Shown here piece by piece: positions 29,335-38,621 of a stretch of 64,000 nucleotides of DNA. The position numbers and the translations under genes are program-made. The stretch lies in assembly GCA_052161645.1 (NCBI GenBank), contig CP197414.1; one strand, written 5' to 3'. Within the stretch, counting starts at the first letter, position 1; each line of letters begins with the position of its first letter. Origin of the DNA: Laterigemmans sp052161645. Lineage in GTDB: Bacteria > Planctomycetota > Planctomycetia > Pirellulales > Pirellulaceae. Under the pieces are notes generated by a model. That model was not told the origin of the DNA. It did not search any database and saw only the letters and a program-made list of their open reading frames with translations.

Positions 29335-32274
29335 TTACCAAGTGTATGTCAGTTTAAGGACGGTTGCTGCGGTGGCAATGGTCAGCGGCACGATCAACTG
29401 CTTGCCATCTTCGACGTCAACAATCCGCGCTTCGTGATCGGAGTCGATGCGGACAATCAGCCCGTTGTCGATTTGAAAACCACCACTCTCCAGCGGTTCG
29501 ATGGTTTGGCCGCTGGCGGCGCGAAATCGCAAGTCGTCGCGAGGCTCGGGACTTTGCAAAGTTACGCTGCGATGGAGCAGGGGAGTATCTTTGGCGTCAG
29601 CAAGTTGATCGACAAAATAATCTTCCACGTCGATCCCGTCGAAGCGATATCGGAACCTGGGGCGCTGTTGCGAGTCGAGTTGATAGCCTTTGAATTGATG
29701 TCGCGGCGGACGGTCTTCGTCGACCACCCACGGACGGGTGCGTGAATCAAAGTCGGGGCCCGCGGCGAAACGATGCAGTGGTTTGCCAAGAGGTCGCACT
29801 TGCCCGTGCCCTTGGCTGCGCCAGACGCCGCCGGGGTCGACAAAGTCACCTTGCCAGATCATTCCCAGCCGCATTTGCTCGGCATCGAAGGCCAGGTTGA
29901 CGCGATGCGGATAGCCCACACCAATTCCTCGTTTTCCGATCCCCGGATAGCTGCGGCGGAGCATCACCGCTTCGTCGGTCGCCAACAAGGCCATCGGTTC
30001 GATCACCACGCCGCGTGGCTGACGAGCCTGCCTGCCTTCGAGCAAATATTGCCAGGTGGCTTCGATTTGCCGGTCAACATCGCCCTCCAAAATGTCTTTC
30101 CGCATCGCCTGGTTCGCGGGCCAAAATGAGGGCATCACGGTGTTGGGGCTGAGGCTTTGCGGGTCGCGCATGTAATGATAAAACCAACGCTTCTGCAACC
30201 GTTCGGCCATCTCCGTGAGATCGACCGCTGGCATGTTGAGCGCTTCCTTTAACTGGAACGTATGGCAGGCCACACAGTTCAAACCATCGCTGCCGACGAT
30301 CTGAAAGCCAGCCTCGCGGAGCTCCTTGGCGTCGTTGGCGTCCTTGGCGTCGTTGACCTCGGCAAACTTGGTCTCCGACAATTGGTCCACTTGCTCAAAT
30401 AACTCGGCCAGGTGGCCCACATTCTCGCTGCCGAATTGAGGCATGCGGGTCAGCAGGTAGGGTCGAATGGGACGCCCGCTGCCCAGCACCTGCCGCAACC
30501 AACGGGGCTGCAGTTTGGCTCCCACGTTACTCAGCGTGGGCGGGATGCGGCCTTGCGGTCCCAAGTTGGGATTGGTCGTTTTAAAGTGGGGATTGCGTTC
30601 GTCGGAAACACCTCCCAAACCGTCACGTTGATGGCAATGCAAGCACCGAAAAGCCAGCAGGGAAACGGTCAGTTGGTCGTCGCGACTGAGTGCCTCACCA
30701 ACTTCCTGCAGGCCAGATGCTTGCAGGCCCGTCCTCAGCAGCGTCCGCTGTTCTTCGTCGAGGTTGAACGCTGGCCACTCCCCGCTGACGCCCGACAGGC
30801 AACCTTGGGCGAGGTCCAGCTGGGCCAGCGTCATGCCGATTGCTGCTGTATCTGTTGCGGCTTCTGAGACAATGTCGAGATGGCAAGCAGCGCAGCCCTG
30901 GCGGAGAAAATGCTCGCGGCCTCGCGCGACGAGCTGCTGATCGAACTCGGCTGACTCGATTTGGCTCTGCTCGATTGGATCTTGATTATTTAGATCTTGC
31001 TCAGCTGGTCTGCCCGAGCTCAACAAATAGCTAGCAATATCAATCGCTTCCCAGTGGGTTAATTGCAGGTGGGGCATTCTCCCCGAGGGGCGGACGGCCA
31101 GCGGGTCACGCAGGAAAGCAGTCAGCGCAGCGAGGCTATACTTTTCAGCCAACTCGCCCAGCGGCACCGAGCTGGTCGCTAGTGTTTCGCCGCCGGTGTC
31201 GTCGCGTGGTGAGTGGCACGCCACGCAGCCGACGCTGTGAAATAGCGTTTCGCCGCGAGCGGGCGAAGCGGGTTCGTCGCGGCTTTCCGCTGGCATCGCA
31301 ACCGCCGCGTCGCTGGCCGCGGGTTTCGCCAGCGAGCGGAGGTAGAGCGTGATCTCGGCCGCTGTTTGCCGGCGCTCTTCGGCGGGTAAATTCGCCAACA
31401 TTGCCGGCATCGTGGTGCCCGGTTTGACTTGCTGCGGGTTAGCAATGAATTGCTCCAACCAAGCCGGTTGGAGGTGGGCGGCAGACCAACTTAACTTGGG
31501 TGGCTGCTTTGCCGAAACGAGCAGGTGATGTTCGGAAGCGGCGTGGCAGGCAACGCAGTTCAGTGCTTGCAGCAAGGCCAAACCCTGGTGCTTGGCGGGG
31601 GCCGCTGTCGCTTGTCCTGCTATTCGGCCATTATTCTTACCAGTGTTATCGCCGGCTGTCGGCTGCGGGCTGGACGAGCCGGGTAACCGCGAGAGTTCAT
31701 ACACGTAGCGGACGAGATCGAGGAACTGTTGGCGGTCGCGCAGCTGGTCGACAAGGTTTTCCGGCATCGCGGAGATTTGACTGGGAACGACTTCTTCCAC
31801 TTCTTGGCGATCCAAGCGGATGATCGCCAGGTCATCGCCGCTGCTGCGCAGCTCGAGCTGCGAGGCGGTTTCGCGAATGATTTTGCCGGTGACGATTTGC
31901 CCCGTTGTGGTCAGCACGTTGACGACCGCGAACCCTTCGCGAATCTGCTTGGACGGCTCCAGTAACGACTCCACCAAGTGCGCGATGGTGACTTGATCGC
32001 CCAGGCCGCTGAGGTTTGGCCCCAGCAGTTTTTGGTCAGCTCCGCCATGGCATCGTGAGCAGCTGATGTTGGGCTGGGTGTAAAGGATCGCACCTCGCAC
32101 TGAGCTGCCTTGCGCGAGCACGTCGTCAGACAATACCTGCGGCGATTCGCTCAGCAATTTCTCCCGCAGCGAAGGTTTTTCCTCCGCGGGCTGCGCGGAG
32201 GCTTGCTGTCTGCAGGCGAACAGGCTGGTGACAATCAAACAAAAAACAAACGGGTGTCTCAACAAGCGAAGCAT
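29335..32274 (-). CDS. Hexahaem c-type cytochrome, lipoprotein-like (979 aa)
   Basis: Six CxxCH motifs occur in order: CSRCH (Cys72), CVACH, CVACH, CAACH, CLHCH, CVACH. The first ~150 mature residues match the 'Pirellula/Verrucomicrobium-type' haem-binding domain (NVLTTTGQIVTGKIIRE…RQEVEEVVPSQISAMPENL). The C-terminal ~250 residues are beta-rich without haems. The ATG at 32274 lies 5 bp after the permease stop and gives a signal with a possible lipobox ending at Cys21 (SLFAC), so it may be membrane-anchored. Role: multi-electron transfer outside the cytoplasm. The operon with an ABC exporter and a propeller protein is unusual. Confidence 0.88.
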   Translation of the reverse strand: MLRLLRHPFVFCLIVTSLFACRQQASAQPAEEKPSLREKLLSESPQVLSDDVLAQGSSVRGAILYTQPNISCSRCHGGADQKLLGPNLSGLGDQVTIAHLVESLLEPSKQIREGFAVVNVLTTTGQIVTGKIIRETASQLELRSSGDDLAIIRLDRQEVEEVVPSQISAMPENLVDQLRDRQQFLDLVRYVYELSRLPGSSSPQPTAGDNTGKNNGRIAGQATAAPAKHQGLALLQALNCVACHAASEHHLLVSAKQPPKLSWSAAHLQPAWLEQFIANPQQVKPGTTMPAMLANLPAEERRQTAAEITLYLRSLAKPAASDAAVAMPAESRDEPASPARGETLFHSVGCVACHSPRDDTGGETLATSSVPLGELAEKYSLAALTAFLRDPLAVRPSGRMPHLQLTHWEAIDIASYLLSSGRPAEQDLNNQDPIEQSQIESAEFDQQLVARGREHFLRQGCAACHLDIVSEAATDTAAIGMTLAQLDLAQGCLSGVSGEWPAFNLDEEQRTLLRTGLQASGLQEVGEALSRDDQLTVSLLAFRCLHCHQRDGLGGVSDERNPHFKTTNPNLGPQGRIPPTLSNVGAKLQPRWLRQVLGSGRPIRPYLLTRMPQFGSENVGHLAELFEQVDQLSETKFAEVNDAKDANDAKELREAGFQIVGSDGLNCVACHTFQLKEALNMPAVDLTEMAERLQKRWFYHYMRDPQSLSPNTVMPSFWPANQAMRKDILEGDVDRQIEATWQYLLEGRQARQPRGVVIEPMALLATDEAVMLRRSYPGIGKRGIGVGYPHRVNLAFDAEQMRLGMIWQGDFVDPGGVWRSQGHGQVRPLGKPLHRFAAGPDFDSRTRPWVVDEDRPPRHQFKGYQLDSQQRPRFRYRFDGIDVEDYFVDQLADAKDTPLLHRSVTLQSPEPRDDLRFRAASGQTIEPLESGGFQIDNGLIVRIDSDHEARIVDVEDGKQLIVPLTIATAATVLKLTYTW

Positions 32275-32279
32275 ATACG

Positions 32280-34628
32280 TCAAAAGTCCTGGCGATAAAC
32301 GTAGAGGCAACCGAGCAGCAACATCACAAACGTAAAGCCTCCGCAGGTGGCGAGGGGGCGAACGATATTCAGCGATTCGCGTTGCACGTCATTCCCGGTA
32401 ATAATTTCCACATCGCTGCGGCCGCAGATTAACGCGATTACGGTTTCGCCGAGTTCGCCGGTTTGTGGCAAGATGTTACGCAGCGGCGTGACGACCCAAG
32501 CGTCGACCGTTCGCCAGATATCTCGCTGTGGTGCGAGGGCTTGTTTTATTTCGCCAGATTTTGGATCGATGGCAGTCAAGGAATCGATGTGGTGGGCGAT
32601 CCAAATGTTGCCCTCCGGGCCGTTGGTGATCGATTCGATGCTGCCTTGGTAGGGCAGGGCAGCTTCCTGCAACTTCGGCGCGTCGCTGAGCGCGATCTCG
32701 GAGACGCGGTGCGTGGAGAGCAGCAGCAACACGCTTGCTTGATCTCCCGTGGACACCATGTCGACGACAGATTGGGTGTCGGGGAATTCAAGCTCGCTGA
32801 GTAGCTGCAAGCTCTCGCTGTTGAGGATGCGAATCGCTTCTCCCTTGCGAGCCAAAACCGTGTGCGTGGTAGTGGCGGCGAGCGTCACCGGGAGTGTGCT
32901 ATCGCCATCGCTAAGAATCGTCGAGGCGACTACTTTCCAAGGACCGCCGCCGGCCAAGGCTGATCCGCCAGCGTCCGCGGCTGACTCGCCGTTCTCGTTC
33001 TCGCTCTCGTTCGTGGGACTGACGCGATAAATACTGCCGGCGCTGTAGATCACAACGTCATTCGTATTGGCGACGGGGACCATCCGCGCGGGTGCGACAA
33101 AGCCGATCGTCGGTGGTGTGACTTTGGTGAAGGCGCTGGTTTGTTTGCCGAGCAGATTTTGGATACCGGCGAATAAACCTCGCGGTTTGTCCGCGTCGGC
33201 TTCTTCTTCGGGTTGTAACAAGTTGTCCGCGGCGATGTGGTATAAACCGTTGGTGGAAAGTGCCAACAGCCCGCCATCGGCTGCCGCCATGATTTGCATC
33301 GTACCACGCGGCAGTGTGACCCCGAGTTCTTCTTTCCAGTCGGCTTGGGGGTCGAAAACCTTCAGCGGTTCCTCGTCACCGAAACTGCCGAAACCCTGTT
33401 GAAAGCTGGTCGTGGCGACCACGCGACCATCGGCTAAAACGGCTGGTCCCAAGATTCTGGAAACGTTGCCAAATTGGCCCGTGATGATCGATTTCGGTTC
33501 GCTTTGGTCGGTGGCCAAGTATTGCAGTGCGTTGGCGTTGGTAACTGTTAACACGCCCTGCTGTAAGGGAGCCGTTAGCTTCACTTTAGCTGGTCCGGTT
33601 ACGAAGCCGTCGGAGATGCCGGCGATCTGTCCGGTAACAAAACAGCCCAGCCAAAAGAGCACGGTGATGACCACCGAGACGACGGCGCTCCGCCAATGCA
33701 GACCGGCAAACGCCGAGACGCTGTAGTAGACCGCAAACAGGAAGACAAACACGGGGATGCTGTAAAACAGACGCCCGTTCCAAATGTCGAATCGGAGCCC
33801 GGCGATTAGCCATAACCCGCTGACCAACAACGACACGCAGAGCAGCACAAACGCGCAGCCGCCAATGAATTTGGCAATGAACAATGCGGGTCGCGAGACC
33901 GGTTTGCTTAACAGCAAATGCAACGAACCGGGTTGGAACATTTCTGGGATGATCGGGCTGGTTACCAAAATACCAATGAAGACAGCTCCCACACCCAGCA
34001 GCAAATTCAGGATCGCCGGCAAGATGAACTGGTTCATGATTTCCGTGAATCGCTCTTGGCGAAAAGGCAGCTCGCCGGGCGTTTCCCAGATGGCGTAAGT
34101 GATCTGCAGGGAGCGATCGGGGCGGGGGCGAAAGACGCCGGGCAGGGCAGCTTCGATTCGCAACCGGGCGCGGCGACGTTTCAGGCGATTTTCCATTTGA
34201 TCGCCGTCGAGTTCATCCAGTTCCCGCAACTCGGCCAAACGCAGGGTGCCTGTCCAAGTCTCAGCGTTGAACCACTCATCGCTTTCGGTAAGGTCGTTCA
34301 GCGCGGAGATAAAGCGGCTGCGATCGAGGTTGGAATCTTTGCCTTCCACTTTGGCACGCAGCTCTTTCTGGAAATCGGCGGGCAACGCCGTCGCGATCCG
34401 TTTGGCTGGGCTGTCACGATCCGCTTCCAAACCCTCGGCCAACATGCCGGCGAGCCGGTCGAGCGAATTAATGTCGCGCCGGTTGAAGTCGACGGTGTAA
34501 ATTTCGCGGTAGCCAAAAGGGGCCAGGATCAGCAAAAACAGCACAATCGAGGCGAGCATGATCCAGAGGACTCGCGAAGCGAACGCTGCGCGAAAGGAGT
34601 CTGTAATGATGGCCAGATAGGGTCGCAT
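32280..34628 (-). CDS. ABC-2-type permease with embedded beta-propeller-like extracytoplasmic domain (782 aa)
   Basis: The first membrane helix (residues ~18-40) is followed by a ~155-residue soluble segment. Four to five membrane helices then run from ~205 to ~345, with the ABC-2 pattern PEMFQPGSLHLLLSKPVSR. Residues ~360-730 form a large beta-rich region with repeated SLxxL-xSxDG-like strands resembling a propeller (LADGRVVATTS, DGGLLALSTNGLYHIA, GPEGNIWIAHHIDSLTAIDP). One last helix ends the protein. This permease is encoded after its ATPase (117-bp gap) and 5 bp before the hexahaem cytochrome. Inferred: membrane subunit of an exporter or membrane-maintenance transporter. The substrate is unknown. 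Confidence 0.82.
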   Translation of the reverse strand: MRPYLAIITDSFRAAFASRVLWIMLASIVLFLLILAPFGYREIYTVDFNRRDINSLDRLAGMLAEGLEADRDSPAKRIATALPADFQKELRAKVEGKDSNLDRSRFISALNDLTESDEWFNAETWTGTLRLAELRELDELDGDQMENRLKRRRARLRIEAALPGVFRPRPDRSLQITYAIWETPGELPFRQERFTEIMNQFILPAILNLLLGVGAVFIGILVTSPIIPEMFQPGSLHLLLSKPVSRPALFIAKFIGGCAFVLLCVSLLVSGLWLIAGLRFDIWNGRLFYSIPVFVFLFAVYYSVSAFAGLHWRSAVVSVVITVLFWLGCFVTGQIAGISDGFVTGPAKVKLTAPLQQGVLTVTNANALQYLATDQSEPKSIITGQFGNVSRILGPAVLADGRVVATTSFQQGFGSFGDEEPLKVFDPQADWKEELGVTLPRGTMQIMAAADGGLLALSTNGLYHIAADNLLQPEEEADADKPRGLFAGIQNLLGKQTSAFTKVTPPTIGFVAPARMVPVANTNDVVIYSAGSIYRVSPTNESENENGESAADAGGSALAGGGPWKVVASTILSDGDSTLPVTLAATTTHTVLARKGEAIRILNSESLQLLSELEFPDTQSVVDMVSTGDQASVLLLLSTHRVSEIALSDAPKLQEAALPYQGSIESITNGPEGNIWIAHHIDSLTAIDPKSGEIKQALAPQRDIWRTVDAWVVTPLRNILPQTGELGETVIALICGRSDVEIITGNDVQRESLNIVRPLATCGGFTFVMLLLGCLYVYRQDF

Positions 34629-34745
34629 AAGTATTCAGTAGGCGGAAGCGTGAAGAAGTCGATAATAAGCCGAGCAAGTCGTCGGCCTGACGAGCTGGGG
34701 CAACCAGCTGGGCCAACGCGGTGGGGCACAATGAAATCGTCGCGG

Positions 34746-35747
34746 CTAACTCGTCGCGACAGCCCGTTCCGCGTCACCGGTGCGGACAATGCCCAAGAAA
34801 ATATCTTCCAAACTGGGGCGTTTGATCTCCAGGCGAGCCAAGCTGACGCCGGCCGCTCGCAGCCGATCGATGCAGTCGTCGGTCTCCGCTTGGTTTTCCA
34901 CGCTGATCGAGATCGGGACCGAGTCGCGACCAATGGCCACGTCGATGATCGGTTCGCCGAGCGGAGTCAGCGCCGTCATGGCCGCGTCGGCTTGGTCGGC
35001 CTGCACGTGGATCACCAGCGTGCCAAAGCGGGTGACTTCGGTCAGGTCGTCGATGGAGCCCAGGGAGCGAAGCGTTCCGTGGGTCATGATCGCCACCCGA
35101 TCGCAAACCAACTCGACCTCTTGAAGAATATGACTGTTCATGAGCACGCTCTTGCCTTCGTCCCCCAGCCGACGCAGCAAATTTCTAACGTCCGAACGAC
35201 CAACCGGATCGAGGCCGTCAGTCGGTTCGTCGAGAATAAGCAGGTCGGGGTCGTGCAGCAGGGCTTGTGCCAGGCCCAGGCGCTGGTTCATCCCTTTGCT
35301 GAATTGGCGGATTGCTTCTTTGTCCCGCCCTTTCAGCCCCACCAGTTCAATCAGTTCATCCAGCCGCTTTTCCAAAGCAGCTCCCGCGAGGTTGCTGAGG
35401 CGACCGTAAAAACGCAGGGCGGTGCGGGCCGTGTGGTGCCGCTCGACGCGGAGATTTTCAGGTAAGTAACCGATGCGATGCCGGCTGGCCACCGAGCCGG
35501 CAGGTTTGCCTAGCACGGTCGCGCTGCCGCCGCTGCGACGAACAATCCCCAGCAGCACCTTAATCAACGTCGTTTTTCCGGCCCCGTTGGGCCCCAGCAG
35601 GCCAAAGACTTCGCCGGGGCGGACCTGCAAAGATACGCCCCGAAGCGCCGGGACCTTATTGCGGGAGAGCCAACCTGAACGGTACGTCTTTTTCAGGTCG
35701 TTTACTTCGATGATCGCAGGTGCGGAGTCAGACGAGCCGTTTGCCAT
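34746..35747 (-). CDS. ABC transporter ATP-binding protein, exporter (ABC-2/NatA-like) type
   Basis: A 333-aa ATPase. Walker A GPNGAGKTT (~52), an altered signature FSKGMNQRLGLAQ (~149) typical of ABC-2 exporters, Walker B LLILDEP (~169), D-loop GLDPVGR and H-loop SH are all present. A C-terminal ~90-residue accessory domain follows. It forms the exporter core with the next gene downstream. The start is the ATG at 35747, preceded by a 259-bp intergenic region that carries inverted repeats, so the operon promoter should lie there. Confidence 0.92.
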   Translation of the reverse strand: MANGSSDSAPAIIEVNDLKKTYRSGWLSRNKVPALRGVSLQVRPGEVFGLLGPNGAGKTTLIKVLLGIVRRSGGSATVLGKPAGSVASRHRIGYLPENLRVERHHTARTALRFYGRLSNLAGAALEKRLDELIELVGLKGRDKEAIRQFSKGMNQRLGLAQALLHDPDLLILDEPTDGLDPVGRSDVRNLLRRLGDEGKSVLMNSHILQEVELVCDRVAIMTHGTLRSLGSIDDLTEVTRFGTLVIHVQADQADAAMTALTPLGEPIIDVAIGRDSVPISISVENQAETDDCIDRLRAAGVSLARLEIKRPSLEDIFLGIVRTGDAERAVATS

Positions 35748-35900
35748 ACCAGATTATTACATTGGGGAGCGCGTGGAAGAGTAACCTACAGCACGATTGT
35801 AAGCAGTAATCGTTGTAGCAGGTTCGTCCCCCACCCAGCAAAATTGGCTTTTTTGCCGATTTGCTCCCCCTTTTTTATCTCCAGCTGGGAAATAGGATGC

Positions 35901-35996
35901 GTTTAACCGTCAGCCGAAGGCGAACGCGCTCCCATTACAAGTACGCCTGCGGCTGACTGTTTAACGAGGGTCCCGCCAAGCTGGCCCTCATTAAAC
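35901..35996 (-). terminator. Two adjacent hairpins downstream of the 36007 gene
   Basis: Arms 35909-35922 and 35944-35957 pair at 13 of 14 positions (GTCAGCCGAAGGCG / CGCCTGCGGCTGAC). Arms 35959-35970 and 35985-35996 pair at 11 of 12 (GTTTAACGAGGG / CCCTCATTAAAC). Read on the minus strand the second hairpin begins 10 nt after the stop of the 36007 gene. There is no T-tract, so this is either a factor-dependent terminator or a dispersed palindromic repeat. The GTTTAAC heptamer occurs at 35901 and again at 35959. No gene is seen in the 259-bp gap. Confidence 0.5.
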
Positions 35997-36006
35997 GTTA
36001 ATGTGC

Positions 36007-36456
36007 TCAAACGGCGATGGCCAAGCGGAGCAACAAGTAGGCGATCGTCGCCACCGTGGCCGCGACGAGGGCGGCGATCAGAAAGCGTTGCGCAGGGTCT
36101 CGCCAAGACGGACGCAGTCGCTGGCCGCCGTATACGTGCCGAAAACGATCCCGCTGCTCGGGTGCTTCGAAGACACCATCTTCGACTAATTCATGGAGCC
36201 CGTATTGAATCGAATATTCGACCGCTCCATAAATGGGATTGCGGCGATCCAATTCGTTGACACCCTGGCCGTCAAAGTACCAGAGTTGCCGACCGTAACT
36301 GGCGTGCGACTCCGGTTGGTCGTCGACACAGCGAAAACGGTCGATTCGTGATCGTTCCAAACAATAACGACCGCGGATCAAGGCGCGATGTGAATCGGCA
36401 GCCACTTGCCGCAGCGTTTGTTCGGAAAATTGTTTGTCACTCGTATTTGGTTGCAC
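36007..36456 (-). CDS. Small protein with C-terminal membrane anchor, unknown function
   Basis: I chose the GTG at 36456 because AGGGAG lies six bases before it. The frame is open to a GTG at 36531 without such a site. The 149-aa product has a charged soluble part (SEQTLRQVAADSHRAL, LWYFDGQGVNELD, EYSIQYGLHELVEDG) and ends in one hydrophobic helix, FLIAALVAATVATIAYLLLRL, so it looks tail-anchored. I recognise no domain. It is divergent from the histidine kinase, with 150 bp between the two starts. Confidence 0.65.
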   Translation of the reverse strand: MQPNTSDKQFSEQTLRQVAADSHRALIRGRYCLERSRIDRFRCVDDQPESHASYGRQLWYFDGQGVNELDRRNPIYGAVEYSIQYGLHELVEDGVFEAPEQRDRFRHVYGGQRLRPSWRDPAQRFLIAALVAATVATIAYLLLRLAIAV

Positions 36457-36606
36457 CGGCCACTCCCTCCCGGGGCCATAATAGTGCGGACAATCTCGCT
36501 GTAGTGTCCGCCTCAATTTTGAATAACACACCGTAGCTCATTATATCAACCTGCGTACGCAGACGTCACGCCAATAATTTTTTAAACCTTTCCGCGGATT
36601 TTCTGG

Positions 36607-37611
36607 ATGATTGATAACCGTTCGCTCAAATGGCCAATCACGCTAGGCGTGGTGATGATTGTGCTAGTGATCATCGTGCTCATCGGCTGGGTCTTGGTGA
36701 ACGCCTTCGCGGCAGTCGGCAACAAGGAATCGGCTCCCGCCTACTGGGCGCTGCTGGCAATCGGAACAGTGGTGCTGGGCTGTATCCTGGCTGGGGTGAT
36801 CGTCTATCTCGTCTTTTCCGTCCGCGCGGTGAACTTGAATCGCCGACAATCGAACTTTGTCGACAGTGTCACGCACGAACTGAAAAGTCCCATCGCATCA
36901 CTGAAACTGTACCTGCAGACTTTATCACTGCGGCAAGTCAGTGACGAGCAACGCCGTGATTTTCATCGTTATATGTTAGCCGATGTCGAGCGACTCGATC
37001 AATTAATTAATCATTTGCTCGACGCGGCTCGTGTCGATCGAGGCTCGACGAACCAACGCTGGGAGGATTGTCGCTTGGACGAAATTCTCGCCCAGTGTGC
37101 GGGGAACGTCGCCGTGCGATACCATTTGTCGGAAGATGCGATCGATCTCGATGCCGACCCCATTGTCGTGCGGGGCAACCCGGTTGATTTGGCAATCGTG
37201 TTTCGAAATCTACTCGATAACGCGGTAAAATATGGAGGCTCACCCCCCGTCGTTACGATTATCGCCCGCTGCGTGGAGGGCGAGGGCAAGGTGTACGTGA
37301 TCGATAATGGGCCAGGGATTCCACGAAAATTGCGGCGGAAGATCTTTGGCCGCTTCGTGCGTCTGGGGGATGAACTGGAACGCAGCAAGCAGGGGACCGG
37401 GTTGGGGCTGTACCTCGTCCGCACCGTCGTCCGCTCGCTCGGTGGCAGCGTGCGGGTTCGCGATCGGCGGGGCTGCCCGGGGACCGAATTCGAGGTTACT
37501 TTCCCGAATGTCAAAGCGGGTGGTCGCACATCGGGCAAGCCGCAGAAAAATACCGTTTTGGACCAGTTTAGACCGCTAGTCATCGAACAAACACAAGTCG
37601 ACGTTGATTAA
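36607..37611 (+). CDS. Membrane sensor histidine kinase
   Basis: Two membrane helices (residues ~10-35 and ~45-72) flank a very short periplasmic loop. A HisKA dimerisation domain follows with the phospho-acceptor His90 in SVTHELKSP, then a complete HATPase_c domain: N-box RNLLDNAVKYGG, G1 VIDNGPGIP, F-box FGRFVR, G2 GTGLGLYLV. The lack of a sizeable sensor loop suggests sensing within the membrane or by a partner. It forms a pair with the response regulator 50 bp downstream. The 334-aa length is normal for a minimal kinase. Confidence 0.93.
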   Translation: MIDNRSLKWPITLGVVMIVLVIIVLIGWVLVNAFAAVGNKESAPAYWALLAIGTVVLGCILAGVIVYLVFSVRAVNLNRRQSNFVDSVTHELKSPIASLKLYLQTLSLRQVSDEQRRDFHRYMLADVERLDQLINHLLDAARVDRGSTNQRWEDCRLDEILAQCAGNVAVRYHLSEDAIDLDADPIVVRGNPVDLAIVFRNLLDNAVKYGGSPPVVTIIARCVEGEGKVYVIDNGPGIPRKLRRKIFGRFVRLGDELERSKQGTGLGLYLVRTVVRSLGGSVRVRDRRGCPGTEFEVTFPNVKAGGRTSGKPQKNTVLDQFRPLVIEQTQVDVD

Positions 37612-37661
37612 ACTTTTTGGGGTTAACCCATTCGCTTGCTCCGGAGCAGACTCGCAGACCC

Positions 37662-38384
37662 ATGGCCCATCACATCTTGGTCGTCGAAGACGAGGAACAT
37701 TTGGGGGTTGGTATCAAATACAACCTAGAGGCGGAAGGCTATCGCGTGACGTTGGCCGGCGACGGTCCCACCGCGCTCCGCCGGATTGATCACGACGCAG
37801 CTTCGATCGATCTGATCGTGCTCGATCTGATGTTGCCCGGGATGAGTGGTTACGCGGTCTGCGAAACAATTCGTGATCGTGGCCTGACAATTCCCGTATT
37901 GATGCTTTCCGCTCGCACGCTGACCGAGGACCGCACACGGGGGTTCGATGTCGGCGCCAATCAGTACATGGCAAAGCCGTTCGACCTTGATGAACTGATC
38001 AGCCGCGTGAAAAATTTGCTGCAATTGGCTGGCGGAAAAGATTCGCGAGTCAAAAAAACCAAAGCTCCGCTCGTGACCGAAGCCTGTTTCGGCCGCATGC
38101 AGGTGAATTTTCAGTCGCACGAAGTGACAATTGCCGATGAACCGGTGAAAATGACTCCCAAGGAATTGCGATTGTTGCAGTATCTAATCAGCAACGAGGG
38201 ACGCGTGATCACACGGCAAGAGTTATTGACCGAAGTCTGGGAAGTCAGCGGCAATTTGCAAACCCGCTCGGTGGACCAATTCGTCGCCCGACTGCGAAAA
38301 ATCGTCGAAGCCAACGTGGCCGAACCAAAGCACATCCTCACCATTCGGGATGTCGGCTATCGGTTCGTCAGTGAAGCAACCTAA
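37662..38384 (+). CDS. OmpR/PhoB-family response regulator
   Basis: Receiver domain (residues ~3-120) with the acidic pair ED10-E11, phospho-acceptor Asp55 in LIVLDLMLPGMSG, and the conserved Lys in AKPFDLDEL. A winged-helix DNA-binding domain (residues ~145-238) ends in HILTIRDVGYRF. The ATG at 37662 starts exactly at the receiver. An upstream TTG at 37617 would add residues with no conserved character. It follows its kinase on the same strand. Targets are unknown. Confidence 0.95.
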   Translation: MAHHILVVEDEEHLGVGIKYNLEAEGYRVTLAGDGPTALRRIDHDAASIDLIVLDLMLPGMSGYAVCETIRDRGLTIPVLMLSARTLTEDRTRGFDVGANQYMAKPFDLDELISRVKNLLQLAGGKDSRVKKTKAPLVTEACFGRMQVNFQSHEVTIADEPVKMTPKELRLLQYLISNEGRVITRQELLTEVWEVSGNLQTRSVDQFVARLRKIVEANVAEPKHILTIRDVGYRFVSEAT

Positions 38385-38451
38385 ATGCCCGAAGTAACCT
38401 AAAGACCCCAGCATTTTGCCAACGGCGCATAAAATCTCGCAGCCGGCGCAT

Positions 38452-38517
38452 AAAAAAAGCTCCCGGATAGTACGAGTCCTAGGGGGGCGGAGGACTACGC
38501 GCTAAATACCCGGGAGC
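38452..38517 (-). terminator. Intrinsic terminator with nested inner stem (minus strand)
   Basis: On the minus strand, arms GCTCCCGG and CCGGGAGC (38510-38517 with 38459-38466) are followed at once by seven T's (38452-38458), a rho-independent signature. The ~43-nt loop contains a second perfect stem, AGTCCT (38475-38480) with AGGACT (38491-38496), around a G-rich loop. The element lies between convergent genes, about 100 nt beyond the stop of the diguanylate cyclase. The direct repeat GGCGCATAAAA lies beside it (around 38424 and 38445). Confidence 0.7.
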
Positions 38518-38621
38518 CGGTGGTTTGGTGGTCGCTGGTCAGGAGTTGTGGTTCCCTCTCAGCGATGGGCGGAGAATAGGGACAGAGGGGCCGCGGGGTC
38601 AAGGCGGATTTGAGAAACTTC

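Noticed and set aside
33918..35465. 515-aa plus-strand open frame
   Set aside because: It lies antisense to the ABC permease and ATPase, which have clear domain motifs. The antisense protein has no recognisable domain.
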